Below, one piece after another: positions 15,899-23,489 of a stretch of 24,575 nucleotides of DNA. This DNA is from CAZPHI01 sp964586425 (lineage in GTDB: Bacteria > Bacillota > Clostridia > Lachnospirales > Lachnospiraceae). The stretch is taken from contig CAZPHI010000029.1 in assembly GCA_964586425.1 (NCBI GenBank), positions 1 through 24,575 on the forward strand, in the 5' to 3' direction. How positions within the stretch are numbered: the stretch's first letter is position 1; each line of letters starts with the position of its first letter. The notes below the pieces were generated by a model. The model searched no databases. It was not told the DNA's origin and was given only the letters and a program-made list of their open reading frames with translations. The translations under genes were made by a program, and so were the position numbers.

Positions 15899-17298
15899 AG
15901 TAGATTAATTCCTTCGATCATGTCATTATCATTAATCTTAGAATATCCAAGAATAATGGTATTATGGGATGCGTGAAGTGTATTGCCAATATAGTAATCT
16001 GATAATGGGTATACGCGTACACCAACATCTGCAGCAGAACGAATAAGCTCTTCTTCAGTTTTGCCGGTTTTGGAAGTGAGAAGAATATGAATTCCTGCAT
16101 TCTCACCAGAGATAGTGAATGCAGCTTCAAATGGCTTTAATGCATTGATTAAGGCATCATGTCTGCTTTTGTAGAGTGCACGCATCTTATTGAGGTGGCG
16201 CTCATAATATCCATCAGTTATGAATTCGTTAATTATATTCTGGTCAATTCGTGAGACACTGCTTGAACAAAAATTCAAAAGATTATTATACTTATCTGCT
16301 AAAATAACCGGAAGCACCATATAACTCACTCGAATAGCGGGCGCAATTGCTTTGGAGAATGTACCAAGATATATTACATTATCATTCGTGTCACTGCCCT
16401 GAAGCGCTGGAATTGGTTTACCTTTATATCTGAATTCACTATCGTAATCATCTTCAATTATATATCGCGCATCAGAAGCTTTAGCCCAATTAAGAAGTTC
16501 GATTCGACGCTTTACAGGCATGACAATGCCAAGCGGATATTGGTGTGAAGGCATTACGTAAGCAATACTTGCCATACTTTCTGTAAGCTCATCTACGCTT
16601 AGTCCACTATTATCCATGTTGATAGGTAGAACAGTTCTTCCTAATGTGGTAAATGTTTTATACGCCTGAACATATGTGGGACTTTCCATAGCAATAATGG
16701 CATCTGATGGTAAAAGGTTATTCAAAAGCATTAAAAGATAGTCATTACCAGCACCAATAATAATTTGACTGCTGTCACAGTTAACACCTCTTGAAGAATG
16801 AAGATATTCACATATGGTATTGCGAAGGGATTCCTCACCTTTTGATTCACCAATATTAAAAAGGTCTATATTATTGTTAGACAGAACATTCCTAGTGACT
16901 TTTCTCCATGAGTTGAATGGGAATATACTTAAATCAACTCCACGTGGTGAAAAGGAATATTTGTATTTGGACTCGATATCTACAGTGTTAGTACTGACCT
17001 CTTTTTTTATGTCAGCTTTTTTTATCGTGTTTTTTAAATCATATAACCCGTCAATTGCGCAAGTATAATACCCTTTGCAGGGAATGGACTCAATATAGCC
17101 TTCAGAAAGAAGCTGGTCGTAAGCCATCTGTGTGGTGCTCCTGCTAACATCAAGATACTGCGCCAGATATCGTGTGGATGGAAGCTTTACACCTGAAGCA
17201 ATTGAAGCATCCTTGATATCCTTCTTGATATGATTATATATTTGCTCATACATTGGAATACTTGAATTAGTATTCAGGGTAATTGTAATTTCTTTCAT
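15880..17298 (-). CDS. MocR/PdxR-type regulator (GntR HTH fused to class I aminotransferase domain)
   Basis: A 472-residue fusion: an N-terminal GntR winged helix (residues about 12-80, with LPSTRYLAQYLDVSRSTTQM) and a fold-type I aminotransferase-like domain. The PLP-binding Lys is Lys316 in LGTFSKAIAPAIR; the IIEDDYDSEFRY motif at 280-291 and PSHQYPLGIVMP at 250-261 are hallmarks of the MocR group. These proteins use PLP as ligand and regulate B6 synthesis, GABA use or other metabolism. PdxR-like control of vitamin B6 is plausible because the pdxST/kinase theme occurs nearby (kinase at 2.1 kb), but no adjacent pdxS/pdxT is visible. The divergent neighbour encodes a DUF6062 protein. The Shine-Dalgarno (17309-17315) is unusually far from ATG 17298, with an ATG-TGA pair in between. 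Confidence 0.88.
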   Translation of the reverse strand: MKEITITLNTNSSIPMYEQIYNHIKKDIKDASIASGVKLPSTRYLAQYLDVSRSTTQMAYDQLLSEGYIESIPCKGYYTCAIDGLYDLKNTIKKADIKKEVSTNTVDIESKYKYSFSPRGVDLSIFPFNSWRKVTRNVLSNNNIDLFNIGESKGEESLRNTICEYLHSSRGVNCDSSQIIIGAGNDYLLMLLNNLLPSDAIIAMESPTYVQAYKTFTTLGRTVLPINMDNSGLSVDELTESMASIAYVMPSHQYPLGIVMPVKRRIELLNWAKASDARYIIEDDYDSEFRYKGKPIPALQGSDTNDNVIYLGTFSKAIAPAIRVSYMVLPVILADKYNNLLNFCSSSVSRIDQNIINEFITDGYYERHLNKMRALYKSRHDALINALKPFEAAFTISGENAGIHILLTSKTGKTEEELIRSAADVGVRVYPLSDYYIGNTLHASHNTIILGYSKINDNDMIEGINLLKKAWL

Positions 17299-17299
17299 A

Positions 17300-17305
17300 T
17301 CACAT
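17300..17305 (-). promoter_or_regulatory. ATG-TGA start-stop pair between the MocR Shine-Dalgarno and its start codon
   Basis: Reading the minus strand, GGAGGAG (17315-17309) is followed after three bases by ATGTGA (17305-17300), then after one base (17299) by the true ATG (17298-17296). The first ATG is better spaced from the ribosome site (about five bases from GGAGG) than the real one (about twelve). A minimal start-stop could limit translation of the regulator. Inference from sequence spacing. Confidence 0.35.
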
Positions 17306-17363
17306 AAGCTCCTCCATATATTTGGTTAGATGAAATTACCATAGCTAAAAGTATATAGACTTG

Positions 17364-17392
17364 TTGCCGAAAATTCAAGCGTACGTTATAAT
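17364..17392 (+). promoter_or_regulatory. Predicted promoter of the DUF6062-ogg operon
   Basis: TTGCCG (17364-17369), 17-base spacer and TATAAT (17387-17392), about 43 bases upstream of ATG 17436. It lies in the 137-base gap shared with the divergent MocR gene. Confidence 0.6.
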
Positions 17393-17435
17393 AAATGTTA
17401 TTAACATAGTGATTCAGTCTTGAAAGGATGAATAT

Positions 17436-18155
17436 ATGAAAGAAAAATTATATGCAATACCTGTTAACGACGCATTTGATACAGATTGTGAGTGCCCAGT
17501 GTGCGCTATGCGTAAGAAACTCGAAGATGATGCAGTAGCATATTCTATGGGACCAAGCTATATGGAAGATGATACAAGAGCATTAACTGATGAACTCGGC
17601 TTTTGTGATAAGCATATCAAGGATGTGTGTGGTATGGACAATAAGCTTGGAATGGCGCTGGTCTTAAAGACTCATATGGATAAAACAATAAGGGATATTG
17701 AAAGCCTTAATAAAGAGCCAGCAAAACAAAAACCATTATTTAAGAAAGATACCGAGGAGAATAAAACGGTAGCTTATATTAAGAAGCTTAATACAAGCTG
17801 TTTTGTATGCAAACGAATTGATGATGTATATGTTAGATACCTTGATACAATTATTTTCTTATACAAAAGTGATGAGAATTTTAGAAAAAAATTCGAGAAT
17901 TCAAAAGGCTTTTGTACAAAGCACTACGGAGAACTGATAGAAGAAGCACAGAATAAACTCAAAGGCTCTGAATTAACAGCATTTATGGAGACAACCAACA
18001 GACTTTATATGGACAATATGAAGAGGGTGCGTGATGATTTGGAGTGGTTCATCAACAAGTTTGATTACAAATACGCGAATGAATCATGGAAGAATTCAAG
18101 AGATTCCATACCAAGAGGAATTACAAAAACTAATTCCATACTCTCTGAGGAATAG
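17436..18155 (+). CDS. DUF6062 family protein with two CxxC...CxxH modules
   Basis: A 239-residue cytoplasmic protein that I recognise as the DUF6062 group of Clostridia; function unknown. Two similar modules are visible: Cys20 and Cys23 (CECPVC) with Cys57/His60 (LGFCDKH), and Cys122 and Cys125 (SCFVCKR) with Cys160/His163 (KGFCTKH). The repeated order CxxC ... GFCxKH suggests two zinc sites formed by an internal duplication, with the first set 34 residues apart and the second 35. There is no HTH or enzymatic motif, and the sequence is rich in Lys and Asp/Glu. It is the first gene of a pair with the 8-oxoguanine glycosylase (26 bases to the preferred ATG), so a link to DNA repair or oxidative stress is possible. 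Zinc binding is inference from the pattern. Confidence 0.72.
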   Translation: MKEKLYAIPVNDAFDTDCECPVCAMRKKLEDDAVAYSMGPSYMEDDTRALTDELGFCDKHIKDVCGMDNKLGMALVLKTHMDKTIRDIESLNKEPAKQKPLFKKDTEENKTVAYIKKLNTSCFVCKRIDDVYVRYLDTIIFLYKSDENFRKKFENSKGFCTKHYGELIEEAQNKLKGSELTAFMETTNRLYMDNMKRVRDDLEWFINKFDYKYANESWKNSRDSIPRGITKTNSILSEE

Positions 18156-18181
18156 GAAGAAACAGCAGATTGGAGAAAGTT

Positions 18182-19057
18182 ATGAGAATAACGAAAGAAA
18201 ATAATAATATAATTATAAAGGATGCATCTGACTTTTCAGTAGCGCAAACTCTAGAATGTGGACAATGCTTTCATTTTGTTAAGCTCAATGAGGATGATTA
18301 TGTATTAAGTGCATATGGGAAAATGCTGCATATCACTCAAAACGGTGATGAAATCATACTTCATGATACATCAAGAAAAGATTTTGATGATATTTGGTAC
18401 AATTATTTTGATCTTGGCAATGATTATGGTGAGATAAAAAGACAGCTTTTAGAGAAAGATGACAAACTAAAAGAAGCAATAGAAACAATGTGGGGAGTTA
18501 GAATACTTAAGCAGGAGTTCTTTGAGACACTAATATCATTCATAATATCGCAGAATAAACAGATTCCTCATATTAAGAAAATAGTTGCGGATATATCAAG
18601 AACAAAGGGAAAACTTTTGGGTGAAGTCAATGGAGTAAGTGTATATGCATTTCCACCGGCAGAAGAGATTAAAGATATAACAGAAGAAGAACTTAAGGAG
18701 TTAAAGACCGGATTTAGAGCACCATATATTATGGATGCGATTAAAAAGATTAATTCAGGAGAGGTATCTGAGGCTGCTCTTTCACAGATGAATAATGAAG
18801 AGGTCATGAGCAGTCTATGTTCTATCAAAGGTGTTGGTGAGAAAATAGGCAATTGTGTGATGCTGTTTGGACTTTGCAGAAGAGATGCATTTCCGATTGA
18901 TGTATGGATTAAGAGAATTATGGAATACCTTTATTTTGGAAAAGAGACGAAGAAGGAAGATATCAGAGACTTTGCAGCAAAGCAGTTTGGAGAACTTGGA
19001 GGCTATGCACAGCAGTATTTGTTCTATTATGGAAGAGATAAGAAACTTGGTGTTTAG
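18182..19057 (+). CDS. ogg: 8-oxoguanine DNA glycosylase, OGG1/AlkA type
   Basis: A 291-residue base-excision repair enzyme that cuts 8-oxoguanine and would act as a bifunctional glycosylase/AP lyase. The N-terminal part (residues 1-95) has the TLECGQCFHF motif of the OGG N domain. The helix-hairpin-helix-GPD domain reads IKGVGEKIGNCVMLFGL with catalytic Lys221, and FPIDVW with the activating Asp240. The spacing between these residues (19) equals human OGG1 (K249 to D268). I choose ATG 18182, with GGAG at 18172-18175 six bases upstream; a TTG at 18170 would precede the ribosome site and is unlikely. It follows DUF6062 closely. No clear terminator follows; an A-rich phased tract separates it from groES. 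Confidence 0.9.
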   Translation: MRITKENNNIIIKDASDFSVAQTLECGQCFHFVKLNEDDYVLSAYGKMLHITQNGDEIILHDTSRKDFDDIWYNYFDLGNDYGEIKRQLLEKDDKLKEAIETMWGVRILKQEFFETLISFIISQNKQIPHIKKIVADISRTKGKLLGEVNGVSVYAFPPAEEIKDITEEELKELKTGFRAPYIMDAIKKINSGEVSEAALSQMNNEEVMSSLCSIKGVGEKIGNCVMLFGLCRRDAFPIDVWIKRIMEYLYFGKETKKEDIRDFAAKQFGELGGYAQQYLFYYGRDKKLGV

Positions 19058-19090
19058 AATTATTAAAGAAATATAAAATCAACTGTTTTT

Positions 19091-19160
19091 AGAAAACGAG
19101 AGAAAACAGAAGAAAATATAAGAAAACGAGAGAAAAACAGAGAAAAACACACAAAAACGA
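19091..19160 (+). repeat. Phased A-tract array (predicted curved DNA) upstream of groESL
   Basis: Seven runs of four or five A, starting at 19093, 19103, 19113, 19123, 19133, 19143 and 19153, are spaced exactly 10 bases apart. The 10-base unit (AGAAAACGAG and variants) is purine-rich and nearly without T. A-tracts repeated once per helical turn are the classic sequence for intrinsic DNA curvature. The array ends about 13-16 bases before the -35 box of the groESL promoter, where curved DNA or UP-like A-rich sequences can aid RNA polymerase. Curvature is predicted, not measured. Confidence 0.75.
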
Positions 19161-19173
19161 TATGCTGAAACAT

Positions 19174-19202
19174 TTGCATATTGATGACCATTAAACTAAT
19201 AT
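19174..19202 (+). promoter_or_regulatory. groESL promoter
   Basis: TTGCAT (19174-19179), 17-base spacer and TAATAT (19197-19202), followed 12 bases later by the CIRCE operator. Position and spacing match the usual HrcA-controlled sigma-A promoter. Confidence 0.72.
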
Positions 19203-19214
19203 ATGATTTATCAA

Positions 19215-19241
19215 TTAGCACTCAAACAATAAGAGTGCTAA
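19215..19241. promoter_or_regulatory. CIRCE operator (HrcA-binding site)
   Basis: The perfect inverted repeat TTAGCACTC (19215-19223), nine-base spacer and GAGTGCTAA (19233-19241) is the canonical CIRCE element. HrcA binds it to repress groESL until heat shock. hrcA is not in the window. Confidence 0.98.
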
Positions 19242-19283
19242 CAAGAAAATCTACTAAGCTTATGAAAGATAGGGAGGATTATT

Positions 19284-19568
19284 ATGAAATTAGTACCATT
19301 AGGAGACAGAGTAGTTATTAAACAATTAGTTGCAGAAGAGACAACAAAATCAGGTATTGTATTGCCAGGTCAGGCAAAAGAGAAACCACAGCAGGCTGAA
19401 GTAGTTGCAGTAGGTCCAGGTGGAGTTATAGATGGAAAAGAAGTGACAATGCAGGTTAAGGCTGGAGACAAAGTAATCTATTCAAAATATTCAGGAACAG
19501 AAGTTGAATTAGAGGATGATACATTCATCATAGTTAAACAGTCAGATATTCTTGCAGTTATTGAATAG
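19284..19568 (+). CDS. groES: Co-chaperonin GroES (Hsp10)
   Basis: A 94-residue co-chaperonin that caps GroEL and drives folding of client proteins in the cytoplasm. The start MKLVPLGDRVVIKQL, the mobile loop region ETTKSGIVLPGQAKEKPQQAE and the C-terminal TFIIVKQSDILAVIE are typical; only the core residues are cited here. The length is the usual 94-97. AGGGAGG lies before the start codon. groEL follows after 44 bases, and the operon is under CIRCE control. Confidence 0.98.
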   Translation: MKLVPLGDRVVIKQLVAEETTKSGIVLPGQAKEKPQQAEVVAVGPGGVIDGKEVTMQVKAGDKVIYSKYSGTEVELEDDTFIIVKQSDILAVIE

Positions 19569-19612
19569 TACAGAGCAATATTAATAAATTAATTATTTGG
19601 AGGATATGAGTC

Positions 19613-21235
19613 ATGGCAAAGGAAGTTAAATACGGCGCAGAAGCCAGAGCAGCACTTGAAGCTGGTGTTAACCAGTTAGCTAATACAGTTAGAGTTACAT
19701 TAGGACCAAAAGGAAGAAATGTAGTTCTTGATAAATCATATGGAGCACCTTTGATTACTAATGATGGTGTTACAATTGCAAAAGAAATAGAGCTTGAAGA
19801 TAAATTCGAGAATATGGGAGCACAGCTTGTTAAAGAGGTAGCAACAAAGACTAATGATGTTGCTGGTGATGGTACAACAACAGCTACTGTTCTTGCACAG
19901 GCAATGGTTAATGCAGGTATGAAGAACTTAGCAGCAGGAGCTAATCCAATTATCTTAAGAAAAGGTATGAAGAAAGCAACAGATGTTGCAGTTGATGCAA
20001 TTGCTAAGATGAGTTCAAAGATTAATGGCAAAGATCAGATTGCAAAGGTTGCATCAATCTCTGCTGGTGATGAGGCTGTTGGTCAGTTAGTAGCTGATGC
20101 AATGGAAAAAGTATCTAATGATGGTGTTATTACAATTGAAGAGTCAAAGACAATGAAGACTGAACTTGACTTAGTAGAAGGTATGCAGTTTGACAGAGGA
20201 TATATCTCAGCTTACATGGCAACAGATATGGATAAGATGGTTGCTGATCTTGATGATCCATATATCTTAATTACAGATAAGAAGATTGCTAATATTCAGG
20301 AGATTCTTCCAATTCTTGAGCAGATTGTTCAGGCAGGAAAGAAACTTTTAATTATCGCTGAAGATATTGAAGGCGAAGCATTAACAACATTAATAGTTAA
20401 TAAATTAAGAGGAACATTCTGCGTAGTAGGTGTTAAGGCTCCAGGCTACGGCGATAGAAGAAAAGAGATGCTTAAAGATATCGCTATTCTTACAGGTGGT
20501 CAGGTTGTTTCAGAAGAATTAGGACTTGAACTTAAGGATACTACAATGGATATGCTTGGTAGAGCTAAATCTGTTAAGGTTCAGAAAGAAACAACAGTTA
20601 TTGTTGATGGTGAAGGCTCTAAGGATGAGATTCAGGCAAGAATTGCTCAGATAAAAGGCCAGATTTCAGAGACATCATCTGATTTTGATAGAGAAAAATT
20701 ACAGGAAAGACTTGCTAAGTTATCAGGCGGTGTAGCAGTTATCAGAGTTGGTGCTGCAACTGAAACTGAGATGAAAGAAAGCAAGCTTCGTCTTGAAGAT
20801 GCTCTTGCAGCTACAAAAGCAGCTGTCGAAGAAGGAATTATCTCAGGCGGTGGTTCAGCATACATTCATGCATCCAAAGAAGTTGCAAAACTTGCAGATA
20901 CACTTGAAGGTGATGAAAAGACTGGTGCACAGATTATTCTTAAGGCTCTTGAAGCACCATTATTCCACATTGCTAATAATGCAGGACTTGAAGGCTCTGT
21001 AATTATTAATAAAGTAAGAGAAGCAGAACCAGGTAATGGCTTTGATGCTCTTAATGAAAAATACGTAGATATGGTTGAGGCAGGTATTCTTGATCCAGCT
21101 AAGGTTACAAGAAGCGCTCTTCAGAATGCTACAAGCGTTGCATCAACATTACTTACAACAGAATCAGTTGTTGCTACAATCAAAGAAGATATTCCAGCTA
21201 TGCCAGCAGGTGGCGGAATGGGTATGGGAATGTAA
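19613..21235 (+). CDS. groEL: Chaperonin GroEL (Hsp60)
   Basis: A 540-residue ATP-dependent chaperonin that forms the tetradecameric folding chamber. The N-terminal VRVTLGPKGRNVVLD, the ATP motif VAGDGTTTATVLA, and the C-terminal Gly-Met tail (GGGMGMGM) are all present, so the gene is complete and of standard length. It is the second gene of the CIRCE-controlled operon, with GGAGGA ahead of the start, and is closed by a strong terminator. Confidence 0.98.
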   Translation: MAKEVKYGAEARAALEAGVNQLANTVRVTLGPKGRNVVLDKSYGAPLITNDGVTIAKEIELEDKFENMGAQLVKEVATKTNDVAGDGTTTATVLAQAMVNAGMKNLAAGANPIILRKGMKKATDVAVDAIAKMSSKINGKDQIAKVASISAGDEAVGQLVADAMEKVSNDGVITIEESKTMKTELDLVEGMQFDRGYISAYMATDMDKMVADLDDPYILITDKKIANIQEILPILEQIVQAGKKLLIIAEDIEGEALTTLIVNKLRGTFCVVGVKAPGYGDRRKEMLKDIAILTGGQVVSEELGLELKDTTMDMLGRAKSVKVQKETTVIVDGEGSKDEIQARIAQIKGQISETSSDFDREKLQERLAKLSGGVAVIRVGAATETEMKESKLRLEDALAATKAAVEEGIISGGGSAYIHASKEVAKLADTLEGDEKTGAQIILKALEAPLFHIANNAGLEGSVIINKVREAEPGNGFDALNEKYVDMVEAGILDPAKVTRSALQNATSVASTLLTTESVVATIKEDIPAMPAGGGMGMGM

Positions 21236-21255
21236 TAATTCTCAGATATATGCAG

Positions 21256-21286
21256 ATTCCCGGTTCTTATGGACCGGGAATTTTTT
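21256..21286 (+). terminator. Rho-independent terminator of groESL
   Basis: An 11-bp stem (21256-21266 with 21271-21281 less the overlapping T run; one G-T pair), TTAT loop and six T residues to 21286. It starts 20 bases after the groEL stop. Confidence 0.9.
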
Positions 21287-21331
21287 GGTAGAAGAAAATC
21301 ACAAATAAAGATTAATTGAAAGAGAAATCAG

Positions 21332-22669
21332 ATGAAGAATGACTTTTCAAAAGGCAGCATAGGAAAACATATGCTTAAGCTTGCGATACCAATGACGCTT
21401 GCACAGTTGGTTAATATTCTGTATAACATTATTGACAGAATCTTCATTGGCAAAATTCCTATAGATTCAACCAATGCACTGACGGGTGTCGGCGTAGCAT
21501 TTCCAATATGCACAGTTACAATTGCACTTGCCAATCTCGTAGGAATGGGTGGTGCGCCACTTTTTTCAATAGAAAGAGGCGCAGGTAATGAGGATGAAGC
21601 CAAAAAGATACTTGGTAATTCCTTCTCACTGCTTTTGATAATAGGCGTTTTATACACAATACTTGGATTTGTTGTAAAAGGACCTGTCCTTAATCTGCTT
21701 GGAGCCAGCAGTGCGACATATCATTATGCAGATTCATACATAAGCATGTATCTATGTGGTTCATTATTTGTTATGCTTAGTCTTGGGTTAAATGCTTTCA
21801 TCAATTCGCAGGGTTTTGCAAAAACTGCAATGATGACGGTTTCAATCGGAGCGATATGTAATATAATTCTAGATCCAATATTAATATATGCCTGCAATAT
21901 GGGGGTAACTGGTGCTGCTTTGGCAACAGTTATATCGCAGTTTGTTGCGGCTATGTGGACAATACATTTTCTTAGAGGAGAAAGAACGCTTGTAAGAATT
22001 GAGAAAAAAGCTATGGCTTTATCCAAAGAGCGCGTTAAAAGGATATTTGGACTTGGAATGGCGGGATTCACAAGGTCGATAACAAACAGTGCTGTGCAGA
22101 TGGCATGTAATGCTAACCTTGCTATGTATGGTGGTGATATATATATAGGTGCAATGACCGTAATTAATTCTATCAGGGAAGTTGTAGAGATGCCAATCAA
22201 TGGAATCGCTAATGGTGGACAACCTGTTATGAGCTTCAACTATGGCGCTAAAAAGCCGGACAGAGTAAAAAAGGTTATCAAATATATGTCAGTTACAATG
22301 TTAATATATACATTTGCAATATGGCAGATTTTGCTATTGTTTTCACACCAGGCAATTGGAATATTCAATTCGAATGAGGAATTAATAACAACATGTGCTG
22401 CTGCAATGCAGATATATTTCTTCGGATTTTTTATGATGACTTTTCAGTTCGCAGGACAGTCAGCGTTCACAGCTTTGGGAATGTCGAAGAAAGCTGTATT
22501 TTTCTCGATATTCAGAAAAGTAATTATTGTTGTACCCTTGATATTCTTATTGCCAATGATTCCGGGACTTGGAGTGAATGGCGTGTTTTTGGCCGAACCA
22601 ATATCTAACTTTATTGGTGGAATAGCATGTTTTACGACCATGTATATTAGTGTATACCGCAAGCTCTAA
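21332..22669 (+). CDS. MATE family efflux transporter
   Basis: A 445-residue inner-membrane transporter of the MATE family (MatE/DinF-like domains, about 12 membrane helices) that exports drugs or metabolites with a cation gradient. The N-terminus IGKHMLKLAIPMTLAQLVNI and the helix-2 sequence LYNIIDRIFIGKIP are typical of Clostridia members; two homologous halves can be read (second half beginning near IFGLGMAGFTRSITNSAVQM). Length matches the family. The substrate cannot be inferred. Its ribosome binding site (AAAGAGA) is weak. It follows the groESL terminator, and the next gene has its own promoter, so it is probably transcribed alone. Confidence 0.92.
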   Translation: MKNDFSKGSIGKHMLKLAIPMTLAQLVNILYNIIDRIFIGKIPIDSTNALTGVGVAFPICTVTIALANLVGMGGAPLFSIERGAGNEDEAKKILGNSFSLLLIIGVLYTILGFVVKGPVLNLLGASSATYHYADSYISMYLCGSLFVMLSLGLNAFINSQGFAKTAMMTVSIGAICNIILDPILIYACNMGVTGAALATVISQFVAAMWTIHFLRGERTLVRIEKKAMALSKERVKRIFGLGMAGFTRSITNSAVQMACNANLAMYGGDIYIGAMTVINSIREVVEMPINGIANGGQPVMSFNYGAKKPDRVKKVIKYMSVTMLIYTFAIWQILLLFSHQAIGIFNSNEELITTCAAAMQIYFFGFFMMTFQFAGQSAFTALGMSKKAVFFSIFRKVIIVVPLIFLLPMIPGLGVNGVFLAEPISNFIGGIACFTTMYISVYRKL

Positions 22670-22691
22670 CGCTTAAAACATTGTAAAATGC

Positions 22692-22720
22692 TTGCGATAG
22701 CTGACGGATAATGTTATAAT
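22692..22720 (+). promoter_or_regulatory. Predicted promoter of the small membrane protein gene
   Basis: TTGCGA (22692-22697), 17-base spacer, TATAAT (22715-22720), with an 73-base leader to ATG 22794. Good match to consensus. Confidence 0.62.
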
Positions 22721-22793
22721 AATAGATAGTTTGGAAAGATTTAAAAAGATTGTAATTTGACATTAAGTAACATGGATTAGAAAGAGAGGGTGT

Positions 22794-23303
22794 ATGTTAA
22801 ATATATCAATTGAGCAGATTGTTAAGGTGAATCCACCTGCATATGCAAAACCATTAAAGATAGCATTGGTAATACTTACAATTTTTTGTGTTTTATTAGC
22901 ATTCACATCAGTGGGTATACTTCTATTAGTTGCTATGATTGTAATAACGGTATTTGTGTTTAAGTATTTTAATTATGAATATGAATATACGCTTGTAGAT
23001 GATACCCTTGATATTGATAGAATTACTGCAAAGACTATGAGAAAGCATTGTGAGACATTCAATATGTCAAAGCTTGATATTATGGCACCACTTGGTTCAG
23101 AGAAGCTTGAGTATAAAGAGCATTCTAACTGCAAGACATATGATTTCTCGTCAAAGGGACGCATGGATGCTACGGTTTATGTAGCATTTATCAATTATAA
23201 TAATACTCTTGTAAGAGTATTGTTAGAGCCAACAGAGAATATGCTGGATGCTTTTTTGAAAATTGCACCAAGGAAAGTTTTTGTTGAAGAACAATATAAA
23301 TAA
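22794..23303 (+). CDS. Small two-helix membrane protein of unknown function (DUF6106-like)
   Basis: A 169-residue protein not firmly recognised. I believe it resembles the DUF6106 group of Lachnospiraceae, but that is from memory and uncertain. Two adjacent hydrophobic helices (residues about 22-41 and 42-61) form a hairpin. They are followed by the aromatic-acidic segment FNYEYEYTLVDDTLDIDRI and a soluble C-terminal domain of about 100 residues on the cytoplasmic side if the short connector faces outward. The soluble part shows alternating hydrophobic strands and no catalytic motif. GAGAGGG precedes the start codon, and it has its own promoter. It lies between a MATE transporter and guaB, which does not suggest a role. 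Confidence 0.65.
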   Translation: MLNISIEQIVKVNPPAYAKPLKIALVILTIFCVLLAFTSVGILLLVAMIVITVFVFKYFNYEYEYTLVDDTLDIDRITAKTMRKHCETFNMSKLDIMAPLGSEKLEYKEHSNCKTYDFSSKGRMDATVYVAFINYNNTLVRVLLEPTENMLDAFLKIAPRKVFVEEQYK

Positions 23304-23306
23304 TTA

Positions 23307-23335
23307 TTGACTTTGTAATCATATTTTGATAAACT
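23307..23335 (+). promoter_or_regulatory. Predicted guaB promoter
   Basis: TTGACT (23307-23312), 17-base spacer and TAAACT (23330-23335). The -35 box is near perfect and the -10 box is weaker. It lies just after the preceding stop codon and would give a leader of about 150 bases. Confidence 0.5.
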
Positions 23336-23341
23336 TAAAAA

Positions 23342-23489
23342 ACTATATCAAAATTAGTTTTAGATTTGTTTGATCAAGTCTACAGATATCCGTTTTCTAC
23401 AGGAGCACCTGGTGCACAAGTTGATTTCGGATATTTTGCTATAAACACTAATTAATTACTATTACGAAAAGAAAGAGAGGATTTGTAAA
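23342..23489 (+). promoter_or_regulatory. Long foldable leader before guaB
   Basis: The 150-base gap holds ATATCCG (23386-23392) and CGGATAT (23428-23434), a perfect 7-bp inverted repeat, enclosing two small competing hairpins: CAGG/CCTG (23400-23403 with 23408-23411) and GCAC/GTGC (23405-23408 with 23412-23415). No purine riboswitch core is visible, nor a terminator T-run. It may be a structured leader or only chance pairing. A frame without a start codon is also open here from 23339 to 23455. Confidence 0.35.

Noticed and set aside
19091..19160. CRISPR array or coding minisatellite
   Set aside because: The unit is only 10 bases, with no spacers of 30 or more bases and no cas genes; helical phasing of A-tracts explains the pattern.
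19558..20031. 157-residue frame opposite groEL
   Set aside because: It is the antisense shadow of a well-conserved gene.
23339..23455. Short open frame before guaB as a gene or gene remnant
   Set aside because: It has no start codon or ribosome site and no family was recognised; more likely the leader of guaB.
23342..23489. Purine riboswitch upstream of guaB
   Set aside because: The conserved junction sequences of the purine aptamer are not present.
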